A stretch of 64,000 bases of DNA from Nonomuraea thailandensis (lineage in GTDB: Bacteria; Actinomycetota; Actinomycetes; Streptosporangiales; Streptosporangiaceae). Location of the stretch: NCBI RefSeq assembly GCF_024172165.1, contig NZ_JAMZEB010000002.1, forward strand, positions 5,353,501 to 5,417,500, given 5' to 3'. Shown here in pieces: positions 51,061 through 59,802 of the stretch. Both the position numbers and the translations under genes were made by a program. Under the pieces are notes generated by a model, which was not told the DNA's origin, ran no database searches, and saw nothing but the letters and a program-made list of their open reading frames with translations. Position 1 is the first letter of the stretch. Every line of letters begins with the position of its first letter.

Positions 51061-52560
51061 GTGCTACAGGTCGCTGGCGTTCTCAAGGCGTTCCAGGGTG
51101 TCACCGCCCTCGACCACGTCACCATGTCGGTGCGCGCCGGCGAGGTGCACGCCCTGGTCGGCGGGAACGGCGCGGGCAAGTCCACTCTCGTGAAGGTGCT
51201 GTCGGGCGTCCACCAGCCCGACGCGGGCGAGCTGCGCCTGCTCGGCGAGCCGGTCGGGTTCGCCGGGCCGGCCGACGCCAGGCGGGCCGGGATCGCCACG
51301 ATCCACCAGGAGACGAACCTCGTCCCGACCATGAGCGTGGCCCGCAACCTGCTGCTCGGCAGGGAGCCGAGGGGCCGGCTCGGGCTGATCGACACGGCGG
51401 CCGTGCACGCCCGCGCCGAGGAGGTGCTGGCCGCGTACGGGCTGGAGGTGGACGTGCGCCGCCCGCTCGGGTCGCTGGGCGAGGGCGCCTGCCAGATCGT
51501 CGCGCTGGCGCGGGCCGCCTCCGCCGACGCCCGGCTGGTCATCATGGACGAGCCCACCACGGCGCTGGACCACGCCGAGCTGGAGACCCTGTTCGCCGCC
51601 GTCGCCCGGCTGCGCGAGCAGGGCCGCTCGGTCATCTACGTCACGCACCGCATGGAGGAGCTGTACGGGATCTGCGACCGCGTCACGGTGCTGCGCGAGG
51701 GCCGCGTCGTGCACACGGGCCCGCTGGCCGGGCTCGACCGGCTGCGGCTGGTCTCGCTCATGCTCGGCCGCCCCTTCCACCCGGTGCAGGCCGCGCCACA
51801 GGCGGGCGAGCCGGACGTGCCCGCCGACGCGCCGGTCCTGGAGGCCAAGGGCCTGACCCGCCACCACATGCTCGACGGGGTGTCGCTGGAGATGCGGGCC
51901 GGCGAGGTCGTCGGCCTGGGCGGCCTGCTCGGCGCCGGGCGCAGCGAGACCGCGCGCGCCATCGCGGGCGTGCTGCCGGTGGACGCGGGCCAGGTCACGG
52001 TGGCGGGCCGCTCGTCGGCACAGGCGCGCAAGTGGTCGATCAGGAGCGCCGTGCGCGCCGGGATCGGCCTGGTGCCGGAGAACAGGAAGACCGAGGGCAT
52101 CGTGCCGACCCTGTCGGTGCGCGACAACATCGCCCTGGCCGCGCTGCCCCGCCTGTCGCGGGCGGGGATCGTGTCGGACACGCAGGTGGACAGCATCGTG
52201 GCGACGTTCATGCGGCGGCTGGGCATCAAGGCGGTCTCGCCCCGCCAGCCGGCCGGCGAGCTGTCGGGCGGCAACCAGCAGAAGGTGCTGCTGGCCAGGT
52301 GGCTGGCCATGCATCCGAAGGTGCTGCTGCTGGACGAGCCCACCAGGGGCGTGGACGTGGCGACCAAGCTGGAGATGCAGGCGCTGCTCGACGAGCTGGC
52401 CGTGGACGGCCTGGCCATCCTGCTGATCTCCTCGGACGTGGCCGAGCTGGTCGAGAACTGCGACAGCGTGGTCGTGCTCAGGGACGGCGCCATCACCGAC
52501 CAGCTCACCGGCCCCGAGGTCACCGAGGACCGCCTGCTGACCGCCCTCGCCAGGGACTGA
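51061..52560 (+). CDS. Orphan sugar ABC ATPase (RbsA/YtfR type)
   Basis: The 499-residue ATPase has two ABC domains: NBD1 with Walker A GGNGAGKST, signature LGEGACQIVALARA and VIMDEPTTALDH; NBD2 with degenerate GLLGAGRSET, signature LSGGNQQKVLLARW and LLLDEPTRGVD. It closely resembles the YtfR-like ATPase of the neighbouring operon but lacks the repeat-expanded linker. No permease or binding protein follows. It could serve the YtfT/YjfF pair in place of the first ATPase, or be left over from a lost transporter. GTG 51061 follows GGCGGAGG. Confidence 0.87.
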   Translation: MLQVAGVLKAFQGVTALDHVTMSVRAGEVHALVGGNGAGKSTLVKVLSGVHQPDAGELRLLGEPVGFAGPADARRAGIATIHQETNLVPTMSVARNLLLGREPRGRLGLIDTAAVHARAEEVLAAYGLEVDVRRPLGSLGEGACQIVALARAASADARLVIMDEPTTALDHAELETLFAAVARLREQGRSVIYVTHRMEELYGICDRVTVLREGRVVHTGPLAGLDRLRLVSLMLGRPFHPVQAAPQAGEPDVPADAPVLEAKGLTRHHMLDGVSLEMRAGEVVGLGGLLGAGRSETARAIAGVLPVDAGQVTVAGRSSAQARKWSIRSAVRAGIGLVPENRKTEGIVPTLSVRDNIALAALPRLSRAGIVSDTQVDSIVATFMRRLGIKAVSPRQPAGELSGGNQQKVLLARWLAMHPKVLLLDEPTRGVDVATKLEMQALLDELAVDGLAILLISSDVAELVENCDSVVVLRDGAITDQLTGPEVTEDRLLTALARD

Positions 52561-52628
52561 CGCCCGGCCGACCCTCGGACGGACCGGCAGCGGGGCGCGG
52601 ACGGCCGGCCGTCCGCGCCCGCGCGAGG

Positions 52629-53168
52629 TCAGCCGATGGTGAACCGACCCGTGAAGTTACCCCTGCGCACACCGCCCGCGAAGGCTCCGACGGAGCAGTC
52701 GAAGGCGCCGCGGACCAGCGAGGTCTCGAACTCGCCCGTGAACCGCTGCCCCTCGAACGGCCCCCTGGTCACGGTGCCGGACACCTGACCGGTGGCCAGC
52801 ACCGAGCTGTCGACGGTGATGTCGACCTCGCTGGACTGCCCGCCGGGCTCCCACTGGATGGTGGCCGACCCGCTGCCGGTGCCGCCGCTGCTGGCCACGC
52901 AGCCCAGCTCGATGTCGTGCAGGTCGGCGGTGATGCGGGCCGAGCGGATGCCGGAGCCGCTGTGGTCGGCGCACGTCCGGCTGTCACCGCGGTAGCTGAT
53001 CTGCTGGTTCATCGGCACGGCCTGGACGCCGGGGCTGAAGGACGTGCTGCCGGAGGCCTGGCAGGAGATCGAGACCGCCGCCTGGGCGCTGCCCGGCGTG
53101 ACCGCCACGGCGACAGCGGCCAGGCCGAGGGCGGCGACGGCGGACAGGGTCTTGGTGAGGACGGACAT
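52629..53168 (-). CDS. Secreted protein of unknown function
   Basis: The 179-residue product has a signal peptide (LSAVAALGLAAVAVAVTPGSAQA), ATG 53168 behind GGAGGAG, and a beta-rich mature domain with four cysteines (ISCQAS, RTCADH, LGCVAS, FDCSVG). The C-terminal half has repeated T/S-G-x-V/F strands (GQVSGTVTRGPFEG, GNFTGRFTIG). I do not recognise the family. Confidence 0.7.
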   Translation of the reverse strand: MSVLTKTLSAVAALGLAAVAVAVTPGSAQAAVSISCQASGSTSFSPGVQAVPMNQQISYRGDSRTCADHSGSGIRSARITADLHDIELGCVASSGGTGSGSATIQWEPGGQSSEVDITVDSSVLATGQVSGTVTRGPFEGQRFTGEFETSLVRGAFDCSVGAFAGGVRRGNFTGRFTIG

Positions 53169-53319
53169 AAGGGGGCTCCTCCCGGATGGGCAGGCGTGCG
53201 GGGGTTCAGCCGCGCTCACCTGCCACGAACGATGTTTCCTGCACCACCATCACGATTACTCTCAGCAATTACAAGGTAGCTTTCTGTTACCGATCGGGTT
53301 TCGACGACGGAGGGCGCCG

Positions 53320-54384
53320 ATGGACTACGTGCTGCCCCTGCGCTGGGAGAACGACTCCGGCCTCGGCGAGCTGACCGCCTACCTGCGCGAGCTGCGCCGT
53401 CACGCGCGGGTCATCGTCGTGGACGGCTCACCCCAGGAGCTGTTCGAACGGCACGCCGCCGCCTGGCGCGGGCTGGCGGCGCACGTCCGGCCGGCTCGCG
53501 ACCTGCGCTTCGCCAACGGCAAGGTCAACGGGGTGATCACCGGCCTGCGCCTGGCCACGGCCGAGCACGTCGTCATCGCCGACGACGACGTGCGCTACGA
53601 CGGGTGCGCCCTGGCCAGGATGGACGCCCTGCTGGCCGGCGCCGACCTGGTCCGCCCGCAGAACCACTTCTCCCATTCCCCGTGGCACGCCCGCTGGGAC
53701 ACCGCCAGGACCCTGCTCAACCGCGCCTTCGGCGCCGACTACCCCGGCACGCTGGGCGTGCGCCGCTCATTCTTCGCCCGGATGGGCGGCTACGACGGGG
53801 ATGTGCTGTTCGAGAACCTGGAGCTGATCCGCACCGTCCGCGCGCACGGCGGCAAGGAGCTGCGGCCCCTCGACCTCTACGTGCCGCGCCTGCCGCCCGG
53901 CGCCGCGCGCTTCTGGAGCCAGCGCGTCCGCCAGGCCTACGACGACCTGGCGCAGCCCGCGCGCATGGCGCTGTTCCTGTCCGTGCTGCCCGCCGTGGCC
54001 GGCTGCGTGCTGCGCCGCAGGTACGGCCCCGTGGCCGCCGGCGCGGGCGTGGCCGTGGCGCTCGCGGAGGTCGGGCGGCGCAGGGCGGGCGGCGGGCGCG
54101 TCTTCCCGCGCACCGCGGCGCTGTTCGCTCCCGTCTGGGTGCTGGAGCGGGCCACCTGCAGCTGGCTGGCCCTGGGGGCGGCGCTGTGCGGCGGCGTGCC
54201 GTACGCCGGGCGCAGGCTCCGGCGGGCGGCTCACTCCGTGCGGTGGCTGCGCCGGTCGGGCTCGCTGGCGGCGCGGAACCCGGCCGCCTTGTGCGAGCCG
54301 TCGCAGAAGGGCTTCTCCGACGAGAGGCCGCAGCGGCACAGCGCGACGGTGGCCCGGTCCGCGGGGATCGGCTCGCCGCCCTGA
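53320..54384 (+). CDS. Glycosyltransferase family 2-like membrane protein
   Basis: The 354-residue protein starts at ATG 53320 behind GGAGG. Its first 200 residues have a GT-A nucleotide-diphosphosugar fold, with VIADDDVRYDG (the DxD-like metal site) and ARDLRFANGKVNGVITGL. The C-terminal part has two hydrophobic regions (MALFLSVLPAVAGCV and the stretch near WLALGAALCGGVPYAG). The last ~50 codons (54231-54384) are antisense to the conserved core of the CDGSH gene, so this tail is probably a readthrough extension. Confidence 0.78.
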   Translation: MDYVLPLRWENDSGLGELTAYLRELRRHARVIVVDGSPQELFERHAAAWRGLAAHVRPARDLRFANGKVNGVITGLRLATAEHVVIADDDVRYDGCALARMDALLAGADLVRPQNHFSHSPWHARWDTARTLLNRAFGADYPGTLGVRRSFFARMGGYDGDVLFENLELIRTVRAHGGKELRPLDLYVPRLPPGAARFWSQRVRQAYDDLAQPARMALFLSVLPAVAGCVLRRRYGPVAAGAGVAVALAEVGRRRAGGGRVFPRTAALFAPVWVLERATCSWLALGAALCGGVPYAGRRLRRAAHSVRWLRRSGSLAARNPAALCEPSQKGFSDERPQRHSATVARSAGIGSPP

Positions 54385-54470
54385 GTCACCAGCTCGAACG
54401 GCCCCCGCAGCAGCAGCGGGCCGTCCTCGCACGGCGTCACCGTCACCCTGTCATCCTCCCGATGCGACAT
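54231..54470 (-). CDS. CDGSH iron-sulfur domain protein
   Basis: The 79-residue protein carries the [2Fe-2S]-binding motif ALCRCGLSSEKPFCDGSHKAAGF, with three Cys and one His ligand. It begins at ATG 54470 behind GGGGAGGAG. CDGSH proteins are redox or iron-sulfur transfer proteins. It overlaps the glycosyltransferase gene by 154 bases on the opposite strand. It lies on the same strand as the di-iron protein gene beyond the intervening methyltransferase. Confidence 0.88.
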   Translation of the reverse strand: MSHREDDRVTVTPCEDGPLLLRGPFELVTQGGEPIPADRATVALCRCGLSSEKPFCDGSHKAAGFRAASEPDRRSHRTE

Positions 54471-54623
54471 GCTCCTCCCCCTTCCCCTCAGGAACACCCG
54501 TTCACCTGCGAGGTTGGCCCGCGAGCCGGACGGGTACCAGACTCCGTGGCCCCCGCCGTCAACGCGAGGAGCCGCCGTGCGCCGATCATCCGTCCCGTCC
54601 CGCTCCGGCGTGGGGGTGCGGTG

Positions 54624-55364
54624 ATGGCCTCCCCGTTCGACCCGTCGGCCTACGGGCGGAGCATCTCCGACATCTACGACGAGACCGTGGAGCACCTGCC
54701 CACCGAGGCGACGGTGGAGCTGCTCCACCTGCTGGCGGACGGCGGGCCCGTGCTGGAGTTCGGCATCGGCACGGGGCGGCTGGCGCTGCCGCTGACCGCG
54801 CGCGGGGTGACGGTGGCCGGCATCGACGGCTCCCCCGACATGGTGGCCGTCCTGCGGGCCAAGCCGGGCGGCGAGCACCTCCAGGTGGCCGTGGGCGACT
54901 TCGCCACCACGAGGGTCGACGGGCTGTTCAGCCTGGTCGCGCTCACCACGAACACGATCTTCGCGTTGCCCTCGCAGGACGCGCAGGTCGCCTGCTTCCG
55001 CAACGCGGCCGCCCACCTGCGGCCGGGCGGGAGGTTCGTGGTGGAGGCGTGGGTGCCCGACCCCGCGGCCTTCCACCGCGGCGCCTCGCTGCGGCTGCTG
55101 GCCCTCGGCCATGACGTGGTGGTCGCGGAGGCGGCCAGGATCTCGCCCGCCGAGCAGCTCATGGCCACCACGAAGGTGCGGCTGACCGCCGAGGGGGTGC
55201 GGCTGCTGCCCGCCAACCATCGCTACGCCTGGCCGGCGGAGCTCGACCTGATGGGGCGGCTGGCGGGGATGGAGCGGGAGCACCGGTGGTCCGACTGGAA
55301 CAGGACGCCGTTCGCCGACGACAGCCGGACCCACGTCACCGTCTACCGCCTCCCACCCGGCTGA
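54624..55364 (+). CDS. Class I SAM-dependent methyltransferase
   Basis: The 246-residue enzyme has motif I VLEFGIGTGRLALPL (SAM-binding loop), the acidic end of strand 2 in VAGIDGSPDMV, and motif IV/post-loop LVALTTNTIFAL. The N-terminus (YDETVEHLPTEATVELLHLLADGG) matches the small-molecule methyltransferase group. Substrate is unknown. ATG 54624 is favoured; GTG 54621 overlaps it. It is flanked by CDGSH and di-iron protein genes on the other strand. Confidence 0.85.
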   Translation: MASPFDPSAYGRSISDIYDETVEHLPTEATVELLHLLADGGPVLEFGIGTGRLALPLTARGVTVAGIDGSPDMVAVLRAKPGGEHLQVAVGDFATTRVDGLFSLVALTTNTIFALPSQDAQVACFRNAAAHLRPGGRFVVEAWVPDPAAFHRGASLRLLALGHDVVVAEAARISPAEQLMATTKVRLTAEGVRLLPANHRYAWPAELDLMGRLAGMEREHRWSDWNRTPFADDSRTHVTVYRLPPG

Positions 55365-55413
55365 CCGCCTCCCGGCAGCCGCCCGTCCTCTCGCCACCGG
55401 CCGGCCTGGCCTG

Positions 55414-56670
55414 CTAGCGGCCGGTCCGGGCGGTCGCGGGCCGGCCGGACTCGGCTGCGGGCGGGGCGGGGCGGGCCTCGGTGCAGGGCTCGGCGCGGGG
55501 CTCGGCGCGGTTCGCGTCCGGCGGCCCGGCCAGCGAGGTGGCCCCGCGTTCCCAGCAGGCCAGCACGTGCCCCGCCCACCGGCGCTCCAGCTCCAGCGCG
55601 CACGCGGCGCCGTACAGGACGTCTCCGGCGAGGGACGGGTGGGCGGCGGCGAAGCCGGCGCACAGGTCGTGGGCCGCGATCTGCTCGTGCACCGCGTCGG
55701 CCTGCACGTGCTCGTCGTAGAAGCGGACGGTGCCGGCGTCGCCACCGAGCCGGCGCAGCCCGTCGCCGTAGCGGCGGTTCGGCAGGGAGGAGGTCATCTC
55801 CAGCGCGGCCAGGTGCCCGGCCAGGGCGCCGCGCAGCCGCCGGTGCAGGCCGAACAGGGACATGACGTTGGAGATCGCGAGCGTGACGCCCGGCACCCGG
55901 TCCAGGTAGGCGCCGTAGGAGTCGTCCAGGCCGAGGCCGCGCATGGTGGCGCGGAACAGCTCGGAGTGCATGCGCTCGCGGCGGCCACCGCCGTACTCGT
56001 CGGCCTGGATCTCCACCAGCGCGGCTTTCGGCCCGCCCGCCAGCCGGGGGATCGCCCAGGTGTGCGGGTCGGCCTCCTTCAGGTGGTAGATCGACCGGTG
56101 GATGACGAACTCCCTGAACTGGCGCAGGTCGGCCCTGCGTGCCAGGAACCCGGACAGCGACGGGCCGTCGTCCGCGGCGACCAGCTCGTTGAGCGCGCGC
56201 CGCACCCCCTGCGGGCCGTCGAGGTACGGGCGCGGCACGGCGCGTGCGAGCGCCTCCTCGAACCGCCGCTCCAGCACCGCCCTGGCGGCCAGCAGCGCCG
56301 GATCCCACTCCCAGCGGTCGTCCACGTCGTCGAAGCCCTGGTAGTGCAGCTCGTAGCAGGCGAACAAGGCGAGCTGGAAGTCGCAGTCGGCCAGGACGGC
56401 TCCGGCGCGGTCCAGGAGCGGCCCCGCCGCATCCGGTCCCGCCGCATCCGGTCCCGCCGCATCCGGTCCCGCCGCATCCGGTCCCGCCGCATCCGGTCCC
56501 GCCGCACCCGGCCGCGCCGCACCCGGCGGTAGGGCGTCCGGCCGGTGCAGGTGAGGGAGCGTCGCGTCCAGCAGCGCCGGGTCCAGCGGAGGCGGCCGGT
56601 CCTCCGGTGGGCGGGTCAGCCGGGCGAAGAGCATCGCGGTGACGGGCCCGCGCGCCGCCGGGAGCCTCAT
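55414..56670 (-). CDS. Heme-oxygenase-like di-iron protein (iron-containing redox enzyme family)
   Basis: The 418-residue product belongs, by motif, to the heme-oxygenase-like di-iron oxidase/oxygenase superfamily. FACYELHYQGFDDV supplies an early Glu/His, then FREFVIHRSIYHLKEADPHTW, then EIQADEYGGGRRERMHSELF, the DExxxG...H helix that binds iron, and VRFYDEHVQADAVHEQIAAHD near the end. Members (CADD, BesC, SznF-like) oxidise varied small molecules. Near the N-terminus lies a PDAAG repeat array. The last ~40 residues are a disordered tail. The start at ATG 56670 is tentative. Confidence 0.8.
   Translation of the reverse strand: MRLPAARGPVTAMLFARLTRPPEDRPPPLDPALLDATLPHLHRPDALPPGAARPGAAGPDAAGPDAAGPDAAGPDAAGPDAAGPLLDRAGAVLADCDFQLALFACYELHYQGFDDVDDRWEWDPALLAARAVLERRFEEALARAVPRPYLDGPQGVRRALNELVAADDGPSLSGFLARRADLRQFREFVIHRSIYHLKEADPHTWAIPRLAGGPKAALVEIQADEYGGGRRERMHSELFRATMRGLGLDDSYGAYLDRVPGVTLAISNVMSLFGLHRRLRGALAGHLAALEMTSSLPNRRYGDGLRRLGGDAGTVRFYDEHVQADAVHEQIAAHDLCAGFAAAHPSLAGDVLYGAACALELERRWAGHVLACWERGATSLAGPPDANRAEPRAEPCTEARPAPPAAESGRPATARTGR
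56425..56529 (-). repeat. Seven 15-bp tandem repeats in the di-iron protein gene
   Basis: Five identical units of CGCCGCATCCGGTCC (56425-56499) and two variants (56500-56529) encode PDAAG x5 plus PGAA-type pentapeptides between the first helix and the core domain. Confidence 0.95.
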
Positions 56671-56813
56671 GGCGGGCCCCCGCCCGCCGCCGGCTCCCCC
56701 GCGCGGCCGCGCCCGTCCCCGGCAACAGCCGTTCTCACGAGTGGCCCCCCTTCTCGCACCCAGCGAGTGCCCGCGATCAGGCGGCGCAAACCCGCTGGTC
56801 AGGCGGGGCGCGG

Positions 56814-57830
56814 CTAGTAGACCGAGATGTGCGGGTGGTCGTAGTGGTTGGCCGTCGCGCCGCCGCGGTCGGACATGGTGCGCCACCCGCCGGTCCTGAC
56901 GTGCCAGATGCGCTGACGGTAGATCACGTACATGATCCCCAGCCGCTTGGCGTTCTTGATCGCCCAGGCGGAGATCTGGTCGCCGCGCCTCTGCTCGGCC
57001 GCGGACGGGAACGCGCCGCCCCGGCTCAGCATGAAGTCGCAGGCCCGCCCGAGCGGGTGCTCGCCGCCGTCCTGGATCGCGCGGTAGCACCCGATCCCGT
57101 ACGGCACCTCGAACCTCTCCTGGATGAGCTTCTTGACCAGCGCCATCCGGGGCGTGATGTTGTCGGCCCCCTGGGGCAGCTGCGGGACCCAGGTGCCGTC
57201 GGGCCGCCGGATCCCGGGGGCCGTGTAGAGCTGGTCGATCCTGTCCTTGATCTTCTCGATCTGCTTCTCGGCCTTCTCCTTGCGCTCCTCCAGGTCACCG
57301 ACCGTGCCCTCCAGCTCCTCGGCGCGGTCGGCGGCCTCCTGCTCGGCCCGCCCGCGGGCGTCCCTGACCTCGGCGTAGCCGCGGAGCATGGCCTCTTCCT
57401 CGTCGATCACGTGCTGGGTCAGCGCCATCCGGCTGAGCAGCGTGGCGGGGTCCTGGTCGCCGGCGAGCAGGTCCATCGGGCCGGGGTCGCCGCCGACGTA
57501 GCGGGCGACGGCCATGGAGCGCAGCTCGGTGGAGTGCCGGTCGTAGACCTCCTGGGCCGCGGCCAGCTTCTCCTTGGCCGCCTTCTCGGCCCGCTCCGCC
57601 TTCTGGTGGGCGAGGCGGCTGTTGTAGTACTCGGTGATGAGCTTGTCGGAGTCCTTCTGCAGCGTCGTCAGCTCCTTCTTGAGCTGCTTGACGGTGGGCT
57701 TGGGCTCGGCCCGCGCCGGAGCGGCGGCGAGCAGCAGCATCGCGGCGACCGCGACGGCGCAGCCGCGGCGCAGCCCGGCGGCGCAGGCCCGGGCAGGGCG
57801 CAACCGGACGGCGGAGGACGCAACCGCCAC
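56814..57830 (-). CDS. Secreted coiled-coil protein with ARB-07466-like C-terminal domain
   Basis: The 338-residue protein has a signal peptide (RGCAVAVAAMLLLAAAPARA), a long coiled coil (about 45-190; heptads rich in Lys/Glu/Ala, like NlpC/P60-type cell-wall proteins) and a C-terminal domain with GGEHPLGRACDFML, ISAWAIKNAKRLGIMYVIYRQRIW and NHYDHPHISVY. The last resembles the ARB-07466 family seen attached to cell-wall hydrolases. GGAGAA precedes GTG 57830. An actinomycete cell-wall function is likely. Confidence 0.82.
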   Translation of the reverse strand: MAVASSAVRLRPARACAAGLRRGCAVAVAAMLLLAAAPARAEPKPTVKQLKKELTTLQKDSDKLITEYYNSRLAHQKAERAEKAAKEKLAAAQEVYDRHSTELRSMAVARYVGGDPGPMDLLAGDQDPATLLSRMALTQHVIDEEEAMLRGYAEVRDARGRAEQEAADRAEELEGTVGDLEERKEKAEKQIEKIKDRIDQLYTAPGIRRPDGTWVPQLPQGADNITPRMALVKKLIQERFEVPYGIGCYRAIQDGGEHPLGRACDFMLSRGGAFPSAAEQRRGDQISAWAIKNAKRLGIMYVIYRQRIWHVRTGGWRTMSDRGGATANHYDHPHISVY

Positions 57831-57922
57831 GCTTCTCCTTAGCCCGAGCCGCAGGGCGGATTCCGGTCATGAAGTAATCAGACCGGCGGAATGCCCTCTA
57901 TTCGACGCACGATAGTAGAGGA

Positions 57923-59641
57923 TCACCCATCCTTGCGCGCAACTTCGGCTATTTCCGCTTCGCGGCTTCTGCGTACTCTGCGGGCCACGATCTGCCGGCC
58001 GGCCAGCGCCGAGCCGGGCACCACGATCAGGCCCAGCAGGCTGGAGCCGACCCCCAGTCCGACGTCGGCGTCCACCAGCCCGTCGCCGTCGCCGCCGAGC
58101 ACCGGCAGGCCGAGCGACACGCTGACCGAGATCGAGATGAGCGGTTCCTTCGGCCTGGTGGGGGCGGGCTCGGGGTCGGGGGCGCGGGTCGTCGGGGCCT
58201 GGGTGGTGGCGGGCGGGTTCTCGCCGTTGCCCGGAGGGTCGCCGGGCGGGTCGTCGTCCGGGGGCGAGGTGGCGGGCGGACGGGTGCTCGGCGCGGGCGC
58301 GCCGGTCCCCGTCGGCTGGCCCGTCGGCTGGCCCGTCGGCTCCCGGGTCGGCTCGCGGGTCGGCTCGCGCGTGGGCTCACGGGTGGACGGCCCGCCGGTG
58401 GGCTGCCCGGTCCCGGACGGCCCACCGGGGGTGGGCGCGAAGGTCGGCGGCGCGCCGTACGTGAGGGGCGGCGTCACCACGATCGGCTCGCCCGACGTGG
58501 GGACCGGCTCCTCCGGCGTCGGCGAGCCCGGCACTGTGGTGGGCGGCAGGGTGGACGGCAGGGCGGGCGGCAGGGTGGACGGTCCGAAGGACGGCGGGGC
58601 GGAGGCGGCGGGCGGCAGGGCCGTCCCGCTCTCCTGCCCGGGCCCGCCGCCCAGGATCACGAACGCCGACACCACCGCCGCCGCGGTCGTCATGACCAGC
58701 CCGCCGGTCACCGCCAGCTTGCCGACGGGCGAGAGCGTGTTGTGGAACATGCTGGTGGCGCCGCCCGCGTCGGCGGTCGCCTGCGGCCTGGGCAGCAGCG
58801 CGGCCAGCGGCAGGGTCAGGATGCCGAGCCCGGTCCGCCCGCGCAGCTCCCAGTCGTTCCCGTACACGCCGCGCGCCGCCTCCTCCAGCTCCTCCAGGAA
58901 CGCCTCCGCCGATTCGGGCCGGTCCGCCGGGTCCTTGGCCAGGCCGTGCTCGACCAGCGGGCGCAGCGGCTCCTCGACGTCCTCCATCGGGGGCGGCACG
59001 TGCTGGTGCTGGTAGGCCAGGGCGGCTACGTTCTCGGCGTGGAAGGCGCGGTGGCCGGTCAGGCACTCGTAGAAGACCAGGGCGGCGGCGTACACGTCGG
59101 TCTGCGGCCCGGCGGGGGCGTCGTCCCACTGCTCGGGGGCCATGTAGGAGGGGGTGCCCGACAGCTCGGCGGTCTCGCCGACGTGCGCGGCCACGCCGAA
59201 GTCGACGAGCTTGCTGTCGCCGTCCTGGGTGATCATGACATTCTCGGGCTTGAAGTCGCGGTGCACGACGCCGTGCCGGTGCGCTTCGGCCAGGCCGAGC
59301 AGCGCGCCCTTCAGCACGGCGAGGGCGGCCTCGGCGCCGGTCGCGCCCTCGTGCTCCAGCAGCCGCCGCAGCGTGACGCCCTCCACCAGCTCCATGACGA
59401 TGACGGCGTCGTCGCCGGACTCCAGGTAGTCGAGCACGCGGGCGGTGTGCGGGCTGTCGATCTCGCGGATCACCAGGGCCTCGGAGCGGAACCTGGCGAC
59501 GAAGGCGGTGTCCTCGCGTAACGGGTCGGATAAGTGCTTGATCGCGACGGCCATGCCGTCGGACTCGCGGACGGCGAGCATCACCCGGCCGGTCCCTCCA
59601 TGGCCGAGCTCCCGGATCTCCGTGTAGCCGGGAACCTCCAT
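57923..59641 (-). CDS. Ser/Thr protein kinase (PknB type, no PASTA)
   Basis: The 572-residue kinase starts at ATG 59641 behind GGAGGT. The domain has the G-loop LGHGGTGRV, Lys35, the catalytic loop HRDFKPENVM (Asp129), DFG and APEQWD. A juxtamembrane stretch leads to a membrane helix (LAVTGGLVMTTAAAVVSAFVIL), then a Pro/Thr-rich extracellular region with 12-base repeats (58339-58386: TREP x4, GQPT x2) and a second hydrophobic segment near the C-terminus. There is no PASTA or other sensor domain. Confidence 0.9.
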   Translation of the reverse strand: MEVPGYTEIRELGHGGTGRVMLAVRESDGMAVAIKHLSDPLREDTAFVARFRSEALVIREIDSPHTARVLDYLESGDDAVIVMELVEGVTLRRLLEHEGATGAEAALAVLKGALLGLAEAHRHGVVHRDFKPENVMITQDGDSKLVDFGVAAHVGETAELSGTPSYMAPEQWDDAPAGPQTDVYAAALVFYECLTGHRAFHAENVAALAYQHQHVPPPMEDVEEPLRPLVEHGLAKDPADRPESAEAFLEELEEAARGVYGNDWELRGRTGLGILTLPLAALLPRPQATADAGGATSMFHNTLSPVGKLAVTGGLVMTTAAAVVSAFVILGGGPGQESGTALPPAASAPPSFGPSTLPPALPSTLPPTTVPGSPTPEEPVPTSGEPIVVTPPLTYGAPPTFAPTPGGPSGTGQPTGGPSTREPTREPTREPTREPTGQPTGQPTGTGAPAPSTRPPATSPPDDDPPGDPPGNGENPPATTQAPTTRAPDPEPAPTRPKEPLISISVSVSLGLPVLGGDGDGLVDADVGLGVGSSLLGLIVVPGSALAGRQIVARRVRRSREAEIAEVARKDG

Positions 59642-59755
59642 GCGGGACCTCCTGAGCCGATAAAGATCCGTATGTCAGGACGCTATCCCGGCGTCACCGC
59701 CCGTGTCGAGGCCCTTCGCGCGAGTAACCGGCGCACTGTCGCAATCGGTATTCTC

Positions 59756-59770
59756 ACTATCGCCGATAGT
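59756..59770. promoter_or_regulatory. Short dyad upstream of the Ser/Thr kinase gene
   Basis: ACTAT and ATAGT flank CGCCG in an AT-richer part of the gap between the kinase start and the monooxygenase stop. A protein-binding site is possible. Confidence 0.3.
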
Positions 59771-59782
59771 AGATTTGCGGCT

Positions 59783-59797
59783 CCGCGGAAACCGCGG
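59783..59797 (-). terminator. Possible terminator after the flavin monooxygenase gene
   Basis: CCGCGG, AAA, CCGCGG forms a small but strong stem-loop six bases beyond the stop codon at 59803. There is no U-tract. Confidence 0.4.
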
Positions 59798-59802
59798 TTC
59801 CG

